Source of the DNA: Favolaschia claudopus
Lineage: Eukaryota > Basidiomycota > Agaricomycetes > Agaricales > Mycenaceae
Direction: 5' to 3'
DNA length: 64,000 nt
Assembly (NCBI GenBank): GCA_037176885.1
Contig: JAWWNJ010000050.1
Coordinates: 310,001-374,000 of the forward strand
The first letter of the stretch is position 1; the number at the start of each line of letters is the position of its first letter. The notes below the pieces were generated by a model, which saw nothing but the letters and a program-made list of their open reading frames with translations, was not told the origin of the DNA and made no database searches. The translations under genes and the position numbers were made by a program. This document shows positions 23,168-34,629 of this stretch, piece after piece.

Positions 23168-26100
23168 ATGCCTGCTCCGCCTCTCAAAGATCTCAACCCC
23201 GCCCCCAATATCCCTCCGGCTGTCCGAGGCGGTCGTGGACGAGGCCGCGCGACTTCGAGCTCGGGACCGACTCGAAGCGGACAAGCTGCGACCATTAAAT
23301 CACAGCGCGGATCTGGAAGAGGTGCGACTCGTGGCACTGGTAGCCGCTCAGCTGTCCCCCCCTCCACTGTTGCGGACCGTGGAAAGCCGGCTATGGCGAC
23401 AGCATATCACCGGACTCGTTCGACACGACCAACACAAGCCCTGTCTCAGTATCTAAATTGTATTACCTTCACTCGCAAGTCGCATATTGACAAATCGGAA
23501 CTGACTCGGCATGACTCTAGTGATGAAACGGACGCTGCATCTTCGGCCATCGACGACAATGTTTCTGAGCCCCGGTATCTATTATTTATGTGTTCGATAC
23601 TTCTGGCTGACAGCGGTGCTAGGACTCCTACCCCCCCTCCCGCTATTTCGAACGCTGCTGCCGCTGTTCCTGCTGTATCAGATCCCGCACCCCCTCCTCC
23701 CGTCGGAGTTGACCCTGTTCCAGCGCGTCCCGCAGTCGACATGTCGCAGGCTTTAACAGCCCGGGATCATTTTCACCCTCGATGGTACATCCGATGTGTG
23801 ATGTATCTGGTCGCATTCCTGCACACCAAACATCGTGTTACATTCCGCGCGGCCGCGTTGATTCTCGTTTGCGCTGCATTTTTATTCACCTGCTTTGTCG
23901 GCAATATGGTGGACCCAATAAAGGTCCCTGAGACACTGAAGACGGTATTTTCTCGGTTCGAAATCAAGGATAATTTTGTCGTGAATCCTACCTGCTTCCG
24001 CTGTCATTACGTCCTTGAACCAGACGTCGCGTCGGATACTTTTTGTCCTGAATGCAATGCCGAAGTGTTCGGCGCTGCTTGGCAGACTGCTGACAACCCC
24101 GCACGAGTTCAAAAACGAAAACCTCAGTTGGTTTCGCCGGTTCAGCTGCTGTCTGAAGGGCTGAAAGATTTTTTCAGGCGGCCTGGTATGGTCGCTGCAG
24201 TCAATTCATGGAAGCACCGGACTGTCGTGGAAGGTGAATTGAAGTGCATGCAAGACGCAGCGGTTTGGAAGACAATCAAAGATGCTAACGGGCACTCGTT
24301 CTTCTTTGGTCCCGGTGTGGATAAGGAGATTCGCCTGGGAGTTAGTTTTAGTTTAGACTGGTACGCTGTTCAACAGATACTACTGACAATTGCTGAATGT
24401 TCCCTAGGTTCAAGCGAAGCAAGAGTAGCTTTGCCTCTAGTGGATCCTCCGGCGCGATGTCGTTCTGTGCTCAAAACCTGGAGACCAGTTTAAAGTGCGA
24501 CGTCGTGCGAGTTTACCTGGTTAATATTTTGGATGCTCATCATCTTGTTACAGATATCGGACTGATAATCTGATTCTCAGTCGCATGACTGGACGAAAAA
24601 AACCGACTGCAGTGCAACTGCAAAATCTTTTAAGACCAGTTGTTGACGACCTGATAATGTTGCATGAGGACGGTATTGTTATAAAAACTCCGGAACACCC
24701 TGACGGTAATATGACTCTAGCACGCATTGTATCATGATTAACAAGTGATTTATCTTCAGGAATTCGGGTGCGGGTAGCACTGGTTTTGATCATTGCAGAC
24801 CACCCGGCCATGTGCAAGCTTTGCCGGAACGGTAAGTGACCGAGTCGTTGCCAATTTAGTGCGGAAACTGATAATCTCGTAGAATTCCCGAAACGCGATG
24901 GAGAAGAACATCGACAGTTAGCGAAGGAGTATAATGAACTACCAACTGACCAAGAGAAGGAAGATTTCTTTAACACTCACGGTGTTCGCTGGACTGAATT
25001 TGCTCGTTTGAATTATTTCGACATTGTTCGCTACACGGTTGTCGACCCTATGCATAATCTATTGTTGGGTTGGGTCCTCACACTCTATTCACAGCAGGGT
25101 GCTTATTTCTCTCATCACAGGTGTCGCAAAGGAGCAATGGTTTTCGTGTTTTATTCAAGGCGGAGCGTTACGTGAAAACACCCCTCAAACACCTCGAGAA
25201 CTTGCCGTCATTCACGAATTCCTTGAAAGTGTGAGTCGTTTTCACACAAGTATAACTACAGCTCAGTTTGAAGCGACTTTGTGGGCCGGTCGCCTTCCTC
25301 TGCGTGTTGGAGAAGCTGCGGGTGGCTCATTGGCGGCAGACGAGTACAAGTTTGCAACCACAGGGCCTTTGGCGCTTGCGGTAACATCACCCGCTATCAA
25401 TTGATAAATTGTGTAGTATCTAACCTGTCCCCTCAGATCCCCCTTGTATGGGAGCGTTGGATGGAGGATGCAAAGCTCGATTACGAAAACGCCGTAAAAC
25501 GGTATCCTGCAAGCGCCAAAGAATACAAAACCAAGCTGAAGGCTTACGAGCGAGCGAAGGCATCAGGAAATAAAAAAATTCGCGCGCCTCGCGCTCCAAA
25601 AGTCCCGGTTCAACGGCTTCGAGATGGAGAAGATTATAATTTTCTTAGACTAGCGACGACTCTGAAAATATTAGTCGGAAGCTCAATACGTGTAATTGAA
25701 GGTCTCCCTCGAGCAACAAGCTTGCTTCAAGACTACCTTTTGGAGTTCTTGGAGGTGAGCTTTCACTGTCAGTGCTAAACTGTCCTTGACTCTGTTTCAA
25801 CAGCTTTATGGCGCCGAAAAAATGAAGCCAAACCATCACTGGTCGGTGCATGTACCAGAGCAAATTCTCGATTACGGACCTCTCTATGGCTTCTGGGCGT
25901 TCCTTCCGGAACGATTGAACAAGGTATTGAAGAACCTGAACACTAATGGTTGGGGCGGCGGTCAGCTCGAAGTCTCCATGATGCGGGAGTTCCATCGCGC
26001 AGTTCAATTGGAGGGCATGGTATGTCTGGGCATCTCTTGAGTTTCTGTTACTCCATTTTCTAACTGATATCAACTTGAATGGTATCCTCGACGAAACATC

Positions 26101-26920
26101 GGCACCGGATCTTCCGTTTGCTCTCAAAGCGGAACACGCTTTCATTCAACTACTGTTTGGTGAGAGTCGAGATCGTGAAGCGCTAGGAACAGTTCAGGAC
26201 GCCGCAAATCATGGTTAGTTGTTAGCAATTTTCTGAGCATCATGTTCAAGACTTCATCGGTAGCACGAGCACCTTCGCGTGTGTTGGCCGGTACGTTTGC
26301 GGAGAAATCTGCGCGATTTGACGAACCTAAACACGATGCCATGCGTCTTGGCATCGTGAACTACTACAACCAGCACGGAGCAAAGGTTCATCTACCGCTT
26401 GGCATTCCGGGAGCAAACACGGAGGCGCTTGATTCCTTTGTTGATTTCTATGACTATGCGCTGCTTGACGGTCGCCGCCTTACATCCACAAATTACTCGC
26501 GACGTGGTGCTGCTTCCTCTCTCATTCAGGTACATTCCAACGGCGAGCCGCATGCCGGCGAAATACGGCACCTTTTTCGACACCGTCAGCAAGGGATTCT
26601 CGATTCTGAAAAGACGGTGCTTGCCTTCATCGAATGGCTGGTACCAACTCTTGACACTCCCATGGAAAACAATGACTTTCCTTGGCATGATTTGTGAGTT
26701 TTCAATTTCCTCTGTCTGATGTGCGCTGAAATCCGGTAGTCCCGAGCTTGGTGTCGAGACTTGGGCTCGTGGCCAGTACGCAGCGCCAAACGAAGCAGGC
26801 TTTCCGCCGCAGGTGCTTCCGCTTGCAGACATTCAATGTCAAGTTGCGAGAGGCGTTGTTGGATATTGTATCCCGCCCATATGGATCACAACAACGATGG
26901 ACAGGGTGCGATTGAAATAA
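23168..26920 (+). pseudogene. Tnp2-type (CACTA/Plavaka-like) transposase, multi-exon, decayed
   Basis: Exons join in frame through GT-AG introns at 24361-24407, 24495-24553, 24706-24759, 24832-24882, 25069-25120, 25381-25436, 25755-25803 and 26694-26739. Motifs in order: a CFRC...CPEC zinc pair (about 23995-24053), FFRRPGM, SWKHR, GVSFSLDWFKRS, PVVDDLIMLHEDG, ADHPAMCKLC, GVRWTEFARLNYFDIVRYTV, DPMHNLLLG, MKPNHHWSVHVPEQILDYGP, LEVSMMREF, and ends MDRVRLK-TAA at 26918-26920. This is the Tnp2 architecture that cuts and pastes CACTA-like elements. Decay: MCKLC jumps to RNEFPKR, about 30 residues short of the family pattern I remember, removing a Cys/His segment. The intron starting at 26020 has no AG before the frame resumes near 26076. 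The N-terminal 100 residues are low-complexity. A further 48-nt intron may lie near 23576-23623. Confidence 0.8.
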
Positions 26921-27360
26921 CAAAACATAGTGTTGTGGATTTAAGAGATTTGGCGGGCGACCGAACCCTGCTAAATCTACGCTTGGGCGTGAAAGGGCGT
27001 GAACTGTGTGATGGGAACGGTTCCGGCGTGGACCGTGTGATCGCAACGCTTGGCGTGACAGCGTCGCGAACCAACATCAACGACGTCATCGAACCAGCAC
27101 CGCATCAAATGTTGAGATCAACACCGTATCTGATGCGCTAACCGTGAAATCTGTGCAGTCTGGTGGTGTGCAATACTCACAGTCCACTGTCTGTCGAGCC
27201 GTCGGGACTGGGGGCCACGTCAGCGCGGCAAATATACACGCGCAAACACTGCCCACTCTTGTCCGCAACCGTCATCTCAGACATCCGAGTCTTGCAAGCA
27301 ACACACTTCGGCATCGGTTCCCTCCGCCTCCACTTTCTCACATTAATATCCGAGTCGATA
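26921..27360. other. Region between transposase and coiled-coil frame
   Basis: GC-balanced sequence with open frames on both strands but no recognised domain. The last 60 bp are pyrimidine-rich (CTCCGCCTCCACTTTCTCAC at about 27325) and could be a promoter or 5' UTR of the next frame. Confidence 0.3.
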
Positions 27361-27897
27361 TGTCTCTCCCGACTGTCAAAATCACTCCGTCAACGTCCAA
27401 GGAGAACTCGAGCAAGCGCAAAAGCTTCTCGGGCTGTACAAGAAGGCGAAACAAGCCCTTAAAAAAAGGCTTGGTGGCCCTGGTGAGTGAATTACTTACT
27501 CTCTCACATTTGCGCACTGACATTCAATGTGTGTCTCAGTCCACAAGGCCGCTCTCGTGGCTCGTGTTGCAGCTTGTGAGGAAATGATTGGTGTGTAATC
27601 AAGGTGACAGCCGAGATGTCTGGGATACCGCAGCGAGGAGATGACGACATTCGGAACGCGCGTCTTGCTCTCAACCCCGACATTTTGAAGGTCATTGCGG
27701 GAGCCATCAAGGAGGCCTCCGGTCATGAGGTGGACACCCTGCTTTCGTCGGAGTATCAGCGCCTCATCCACACTGTCAATTGGGGTTTGGAACATCTTCG
27801 CCAAATGGCGGAAAATGAGCACTCAAAGTATGAGGCCTCTCTTGCTCATGTCATTGATAAATTCCAGAAGACCCTTAAGCACTGGGAAGACGAGTAG
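27361..27897 (+). CDS. Small coiled-coil protein, hypothetical, structure uncertain
   Basis: An ATG at 27361 (MSLPTVKITPSTSKENSSKR) overlaps, in another frame, a helical stretch GELEQAQKLLGLYKKAKQAL. The latter runs through a GT-AG intron (about 27482-27538) into VHKAALVARVAACEEMIG. A further open frame (27604-27897) encodes DIRNARLALNPDILKV, then HEVDTLLSSEY, and ends KTLKHWEDE before a stop at 27895-27897. All parts are charged and helical. It may be a second gene of the transposon whose transposase lies upstream. No homologue is recognised and the exon joints are not settled. Confidence 0.35.
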
Positions 27898-28867
27898 GAG
27901 AAGTGAGACATACTGTAATGCGATCAACAATATATTCTCTTTTGTGATTTCTCATTTGGAATCCGGTATGTAGGGAGTGGAATGTGCGCAGTCAGTGAGC
28001 GAAATTAAAGAACAGTAGACTCTACTGTACCATATACACAGTTCGCAACTGTGATAGATTTACACGTAGGCTGAAGTGTAAATTAGTTGCACATGCTCTC
28101 TACTGTTAATTATAAGCAACTCAACACCGTCCTGAACATACAGTCCAGCTCTGATGTTTAGAAATAACAGTTAGGAAACGTCAAATCCTCCCCCTCACCG
28201 CTTTTGAGCACAACTAGCTTCCTTTGTGGGAAATTTATAGATTTGGATCTAAGGTACTGTAGTATTTCGGTCAATTCACCCGGCTTGTGACCTGTGACAT
28301 CTCGGAACGAAATTTGAAGTTCGTCAATGGGCCGCAGAGACTGTGACACCCCAGAAATATTCACCAATGCCTCGAGAACATCTCCTTTCGTATGCCAATT
28401 TACTGCACTGCGCTCTAGAATGCAACATAATATAGGATTTATTTGCAATTTATTTTCAAGAATCCAACAAGTGCGCGGCGAAATAGGCCGAGATACAGCC
28501 GCGGCAGGTGCCAAAGAAGCCGGAAAACGGAGCAAAATGCCAGAAACCGGCATTTCGAGTGATATGCCCGGTATTCTGCCACGGAAGCGCGCCGAATGGT
28601 GCGCTGAGAAAAATTTGTATTTTTTTCGGCATTTTTCGCAGATTTTGGAACTTTTTTGTCACATTCGTCCAAGGCCTCGGTGACCTGTGACACGTACGAA
28701 AAAATTCGTCAATTTGGGGGCCTGTGACGCGTGACAGACGAATTGATCGAAATAGTACAGTAGTAAACGCTATTGACCCAACGATGGAGCGCACCACGTG
28801 ACTGACACGTTGTGCATTTGAAGCCTTGGTTAACTTTTCTAAAGGCTTGTACATATTCCCTCAGTAC
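27898..28867. other. Spacer, no gene accepted
   Basis: AT-rich, with scattered ACAGTAGA or TCTACTGT inverted motifs at 28012-28115. A stretch at about 28190-28240 (CGCTTTTGAGCACAACTAGC onward) reappears in diverged direct form at about 29645-29700. A 131-codon - strand frame (28158-28553) has no recognisable domain and is not called. Confidence 0.35.
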
Positions 28868-28875
28868 ATGCCCAG

Positions 28876-29297
28876 TAGGGCTTGAACCCGTCCGTCATGG
28901 TGACGGACTGACGGACGGGACGGGCTGACGGACGCCGTCCGTCCTGGGCTTGAGTGTGCTCATCTGACGGACGGTGACTGACGGCGATGTGCCGTCTCTT
29001 GCCGTCGGGCTTCCCGCCAAGCTGAAACCGGTGGTAAATGGCGTGCCGAGGCATGGAACAGATTTCTTTATGATCCTGAAGAATGTACTCATCTGATTTC
29101 GAGCATCTTCACATGTCTTGGGCGGAAATGACCCCATTTTGAGGTCCGGCAACCGTCGAGACGGACGGGACGGACGGACGGCACCCGTCCGTCTCGAGCC
29201 TTGGAGATCCTTCTGACGGACGGGTCACCTCTTGCCGTCGCATCCTGACGGCCGTTTCGTGACGGACGACGGACGGGACGGACGGGTTTAAGCCCTA
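28876..29297. mobile_element. 422-bp hAT-type MITE
   Basis: Inverted ends TAGGGCTTGAACCCGTCC and, inverted, TAGGGCTTAAACCCGTCC are flanked by a perfect 8-bp duplication ATGCCCAG (28868-28875 and 29298-29305). An 8-bp duplication and a TAGGG start are standard for hAT elements. The interior is packed with GACGGACGG or GACGGACGGGACGG motifs near both ends, resembling sub-terminal transposase-binding repeats. No ORF with transposase motifs is present. Confidence 0.88.
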
Positions 29298-29305
29298 ATG
29301 CCCAG

Positions 29306-30298
29306 TAGTATTATGTGTATCATTCAGTAAACTTGAAAATCACTGTCAGTCGAAGTTAGATCAATCATCAAAGCCAGTACTCAAATGTGTGAACAAATCA
29401 GTACAGTACCTACTCGTATATACTATATCATTATGGCTTATCATTCTCTCTCAGGCACTCTGTTGTATCTCAAAAGGTGGAGAGATGCAAAGCTTTACAT
29501 AGAATTATTTGTGTCCATTCTGCGTACATATCACATTATATCAATGACTCAAAGTATTAATATTCACATTCCCTCACACACACACAAGAACAACACAAGA
29601 ACGAGCTTGGAATTAGTCTCTGAAGCATCACAGAAGTATTCACCCTCTCACTGCCTTCAGCACAACTCACTTCCTTTACAGGGAAATTTGTTAGATTCAG
29701 TTTCGGAAAAGGATTTCAAAGTTGCGCTGTAATTTACAACTTTACCAAAGATTTATACTAACTATATAGAGCACAAACATGCAGGTTCAACCCCTTGAAA
29801 TAAAAACCCACTTCCTTGGTGCGCGTGAGGATATTGAGCACAAACGATGCAGGCAAACGCGGTCACGTGACCGCGTATGTATCCCACTGATCATTTCAAC
29901 TTTACGCGCGCAATAGAACACAACTTCTGAGTGGAAGTATTTCGGACAGAGCCCAAGGAACTATCAGATTTGGATGATTGTTCTTACAGGCAAAATAGGT
30001 ACAGAATCTCAGCCCCCCATCTTTCTCCAAATGAAAGTGTTGACTGTTTTGGAATGTTTCCGGTCAATGCAATCCGGCAGTTCTACACTCACGAAATTTG
30101 TTCTAGCTTCAGCACACATGCTCTCACAGAGTAAATAGGATGCATATCTACTCAGAAAAATCTAGATCTGGCAAGATATGGAGTATGTGACCTTCCACGA
30201 AGTGTTTTGTGCGAGACTTTAGGTATCACCTAATATGGAAAATGTTTGAACAACGCGTTTCTGGCCTCGAAATCTCGACTACCATGCGAGATAAAGCT
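29306..30298. other. Spacer with a 20-nt perfect palindrome
   Basis: No gene seen. The 20-nt perfect palindrome ACGCGGTCACGTGACCGCGT at 29857-29876 is centred on the E-box core CACGTG. It could be a bHLH-type binding site or a cruciform; no adjacent gene supports a regulatory role. Confidence 0.4.
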
Positions 30299-30304
30299 TT
30301 GTTG

Positions 30305-31470
30305 TATGGCGGTCAGTTTGTCGTTTTAATCAAATCTGTATAAAATGTCATTTTTGGTCAAAAGTGTAGAAAAAGTACCATTTTTGGTGGTCGTGGTAAA
30401 TGTTTGAGTCAAGTTGAGTTGGGTGTCAAAAGAGTAACAACTCAGTGTAGAAACTTTTGGCATAGGGTAAAAACTTTGGGCGCTCCATCAAACTTTCGGC
30501 ATGTCTCGGAGTGGCAGTGCGTTACGCACTACGATGCGCCATCGCCGCCATCACCCCGCCATGTTCCCAGACAGTAGGTTGGAGGAACAGCTGGATTAAT
30601 GTCACGATAAAGCAACAGGTCGGAGGCTATTAGAGAAAGGTTGGTGTGTGATGGTCAACATCACTGTAGTCCTCGGGATTGGGAACAAGCCAGTGCGACG
30701 ACCGCCGTAGCGCTGTACTACATAACGGCGAAGGCCGCCATAACATTGAGCATGGGTACAGTCGGATGGCTCATAATGCATAAGGCCCGTGGACCCCCAA
30801 AGCCTATGCATTATGAGCAATATGCATTTCCGCATAATGTCACACTATGTGACATGCAAGACATTGTCACAAAAATACTATATATGGTAGTCCGGCCAAC
30901 ACCGAATCACTCGGACGTTGCCGGGAGCCTGTCGAAATCAGCTGTAATAACCAGCAGATCAAGGAACTTGGCCAAGTTTTGGGGTAACAATGACACAACC
31001 GTGTATTCAGGGTGCGGAACATGTCTAGATTGGTCCTGAGAGCAGTGAAATTCACCAGATTGTATGATTTTTGCACTTTCAAAATGCATAAATGCACTCT
31101 TGACCCTATGCAATAGGCATTATGAGGATAATGCATAAAATCCCAGCCTACCAAGTCGGTGGACACCAAAAGTCGATGCATAATGAGGTTTATGCATTTT
31201 GACCTCATGCATTATGAGATATCCGACTGTAGATAGGAATCACGGGAAGACGCTGCTCAGGTCGATGAGCCGAAAAAAACATGTCTGAGCGCCGAAAGTT
31301 TTTACACTAACGCGAAAAGTTTCTACACTGAGTTGCACTTTCTCTTTTGAGACCAACTCAACTTGACTCAAACATTTACCTCCTCCGCCAAAAATGGTAC
31401 TTTTTCTACACTTTTGACCAAAAATGACATTTTATACAGATTCGATTAAAACGACAAACTGACCGCCATA
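30305..31470. mobile_element. 1.17-kb element with ~180-bp terminal inverted repeats
   Basis: The first and last ~180 bp are inverted copies of each other (TATGGCGGTCAGTTTGTCG at the left end, CGACAAACTGACCGCCATA at the right), with scattered mismatches and small indels. Directly repeated TTGTTG flanks both ends (30299-30304 and 31471-31476). Long TIRs resemble Mutator-like foldback elements, though 6 bp is short for a Mutator duplication, so the superfamily is left open. The interior consists of a nested element (30759-31229) and short spacers, with no transposase. Confidence 0.75.
30759..31229. mobile_element. 471-bp TA-flanked element nested in the long-TIR element
   Basis: Ends CAGTCGGATGGCTCATAATG and, inverted, CAGTCGGATATCTCATAATG, flanked by TA on both sides (30757-30758, 31230-31231), as expected for the Tc1/mariner/pogo superfamily. 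Sub-terminal ATGCATTATG or CATAATGCAT copies are frequent (around 30810-30840, 31083-31215). Confidence 0.75.
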
Positions 31471-31476
31471 TTGTTG

Positions 31477-32463
31477 AGCACCTTGAGACACATATCTTTT
31501 TGGTCTAATGTTCTATTTAGGTAGAATAGTGCTAGCACCAGTGGAATTTGTCTCAAGGGCATGCGGGATCAGTTACTTAGCCACAAAACCAAGTGCCAAA
31601 TTGCCATAGGTATCTCAGCACTCTGTTTGTGGATGTAAATATATGGCTTGGATAGTACAGTAGAATACCTGCTACTTCAAAACTCAGTAGAACGGATAGC
31701 AGAGTCAAATACTGGAATCAACACGGTCACATGACTTCGTGATTTGCTTCCGTTTCCTTCGTTTGTGGTGGTGATATAGACAGTCTGAGAATTGTTGGAG
31801 ATGCTGTTACAAAGATAGTGCCCTGAGTGATACTTGACACTCTTTACAGCCAAAAACAGCGAGTTTTGATGGAGAGTGTACGACTTTGATTTTATCTTTG
31901 ATGAATTCACTATCACGTTTGACTCGAGGAGGACTCTCTAGACTTCGAGGTCTACTGAGCTCCTCGAGATGGTAGTAGAAAATTGTAATATGGCCGCTGA
32001 AATGAACTTGAAGTGTGGAAGTGTGTTAATAATACATCCCGGAGATGTTAAAAAATACCGCTTCAGATGTTCTCCTCGAAACCTCTGCACTCAGGCAGAG
32101 CATAGAGATATCGTCTCCTCTTGATCCAAATCTTGAGTCGGAACTTGCTAAATGAGAACAGATAACATTAAGATGCTTTCTTACCAGATTTTCCCCGCAG
32201 AGCATGGAGAACCGAATATTTTTGGACCCTTAAATCTAGCCTAAATCTGTGTTGAATTTCAACATAGTCGGCTCTGAGTCGCTACATAGTTCCTCGAAAT
32301 TTAACCACCTATTTCAGATGTGTAAATTACGCAGTTTGGATGGTGTGTGTTTTCCTCTCATCCACCAAGCGTGAATATTCAACGGTTAGGTGTTACTGTA
32401 TATTTAAGATAGTTGTGAGATGCATCAAAATCACAGTTCGATCGTATTACAAGTCTATCTAAT
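31477..32463. other. AT-rich spacer, nothing recognised
   Basis: No ORF of interest and no clear repeat structure. It directly follows the long-TIR element and ends at the 3' side of the Crypton-like gene. Confidence 0.35.
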
Positions 32464-34629
32464 CTACGTGTGTCTACGCTTCCGGGACTTGGTATCGCCT
32501 CTGGTTTTCCGTTTCTCTCGAACCGCCTTCATCAGCAATGTGAACCTCTGCCGTAGACCCGGAAACTCGAGCTCAAATAGAGTAAAATCACCATTGCAGT
32601 GAGTGTAAAACTCCTCGCATACAAACCGAATATTTCCAAACTTGACGCCTTCCGAGGAATAATCTAACGGCTTGAACAGCGTCAGCCAATCCTTCAGTGG
32701 AACATCAAGACCTTTCCCAGGAGCACCATGATTCCAATAGGTCAATGCGTCATCCAGACTCTTCGTGGATAGGATTCGCGAAGGCCGGGGAACATATGGC
32801 TCAGGACTCGAAGCTGGACTGAGTGGTGACAATGATGAAGTTGGGGGATTATCGGAAGCTCTCGCGAGAGATTCAGGCGTTGAACTGGGTTCGGTGCAAT
32901 CTGGAGGGGCTAAATTTTGAACTATAGCTGAGATTGTAAGCTTGAAATCGGCTGATAGAGCATGATACCTCACCAAGCGGTGGCATCCGAGCGCCCGTTG
33001 ATTGAGATAGTATGAGCTGAAGTTTAGCCACCATATTTTCCTCAAATTTCAATAGATCGGCCTTCGACAATGGTGCGGTGTTGTCTTCGCCCATAAACGT
33101 CTCATGGCGGTCAATGACTCGGTCATCCATCATTATATCGGAGAAGCCTTCCTCGTACGCCATCAACTCATCGAGAAGATAGCGCATGAGGGTAGTTTTC
33201 AGTATTAGTGAAGAACTTTATGTCCAAATCGACTGGACTTACGTTCTCGTTCGAGGACCAGCCACCCCACCACTTGACCGCTTTCAAGCTCCACTTGCGA
33301 TCCGCCCAAAGAAATCGATATTGTGCACCACCGCGCCGAAAACAGTGTGTTGTGAACTTGCCATTACGGCCGTGAAGCGCGTCGGATTTCTCCACCACAT
33401 CGTTCAGCAAGGTTTCGAAGGCAGAACGGCTGGTAGGTTCGCCGAATTTGACTTGACCGGTAGAAGCCAATGCCGGAAAAACGAAGTCATTTCCCGTCAG
33501 CGAGCGCCCTAATAAACCTTCCATATGAATTTTCCATGCCTTGACGTGCGTGTAGCAGTCGATTTCCGGATGCACTTTATCGAGTTGGACCATATACTTT
33601 TGAACTGCAAGGTGATTAGAGCCCAAATTGAAGGAAAGCCGATTACACGTACCTTTCGTCGGGTCTTTATTAGTTTTACGGAAAATGAGCGAGAACTCGT
33701 GGTATGGAATCCCGGTCTTCGAGCGTAAGTCCATCTTTACATCTTTGAACTGAAGATTAACCAGTTCATCGTTACTTGTATGCAAGTTAAATCCTGGACT
33801 TACGCAGCGTCGAAACGTACTCACCGAGTCCAAAGTGTAAATGCTGTAGAGGCAAATGCCTTAAAATACAAGCGCTGCGTAACAGTGAACGCTTTGGCGC
33901 CTTCATCGCTGTCTAGGTAAGTCATAATGACCTTCAGATCAGCGGGAAGCATGGGGAGAGCTTGTGTCGCAGTGCCTGTCCGGTTATGACGGTTCTTGAG
34001 CGACTCGTAGTACGTCTTGAAACCGCTCTCGAAGACAGGATTTCCCTCCCACTTCTGAGTGTGCGAGTTGTACTTCCAAAAATCACCCTGACATCCGCAC
34101 ACCCTGTACAAATTCAGCGAAAAAATCAGCTTTGAATCGCACGTATGACCTACCGCTCAAAATAGTCTTTGAAAGCCGAGCGAAGCCCTTCAGCAGAAGA
34201 AAAACCTCGCTCCAAATGCTCGCATTTATATGCGGTGAGAGCACGCAAAGCCAGCGGAGTATGCTCTGCTATAACATCGAATGCATCTGCCCCAATTTCT
34301 TCGTCCAAACGGCCCTCCGAAGTCCACTCTTCAAGCCATTTCTTCCCACTTTTCACGTAGTTTGCGTAGCCAGTCTTTGTTCGGGCAGCCTTGTACCACT
34401 CGTCTGTTGTCTGTTGGCTGTGTTCGAGAAGGGAGGTAGACGAGGGCTGCGCTGCGCTCTTTGACTCTGCATGTTGTCCCGCTTTAGATTTCCGAGTGAT
34501 CTTGGGCCGAGTCTTTTTCACAGACGTCGACGGTGTAGTTGCCGACTTTGTAGCCCTAGTTTTTGCAGACTTTGGAGCCGATGTCGAAGATGCTTTCCTT
34601 TGAGACCGGAGAGTGCGATTGAGTGCCAT
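32464..34629 (-). CDS. Crypton-like tyrosine recombinase with GCR1_C-like tail
   Basis: Start MALNRTLRSQRK at 34629. GT-AG introns at 34104-34153, 33775-33824 and 33605-33652 join in frame, and one near 32936-32981 joins the tail. The N-terminus is basic and Ser/Thr-rich, then a SAM-like helical region (WYKAARTKTGYANYVKSGKK). The recombinase fold follows: TLWTRNDELVNLQ (first catalytic Arg), LIFRKTNKDPTK, FVFPAL, HCFRRGGAQYRF (H-x-x-R box), VKWWGGWS and MRYLLDELMAYEEG, whose Tyr is the likely nucleophile. The C-terminal part (LTYWNHGAPGKGLDVPLKDW, then GVKFGNIRFVCEEF) resembles the GCR1_C DNA-binding region of Cryptons. Such enzymes move circular intermediates by site-specific recombination and have no TIRs. 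Oddity: the intron before the Tyr exon (donor at about 33241) shows no suitable AG acceptor upstream of 33190, so the gene may be non-functional. Confidence 0.75.

Noticed and set aside
25229..25261. Intron in the transposase between LE and QFEATLW
   Set aside because: It would be only 33 nt long and leaves the frame unchanged, so read-through cannot be excluded; not counted in the exon model.
22405..28100. CACTG terminal repeats delimiting the Tnp2 gene
   Set aside because: CACTG words at 22643 and the inverse at 27991 were compared, but adjacent bases do not match as inverted repeats.
28158..28553. 131-codon - strand gene
   Set aside because: Low-complexity start, no domain, and part of it belongs to a diverged direct repeat.
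28876..29297. Simple tandem repeat of GACGGACGG
   Set aside because: The words are irregularly spaced and inverted around the centre; an 8-bp duplication and TIRs show a hAT-type MITE instead.
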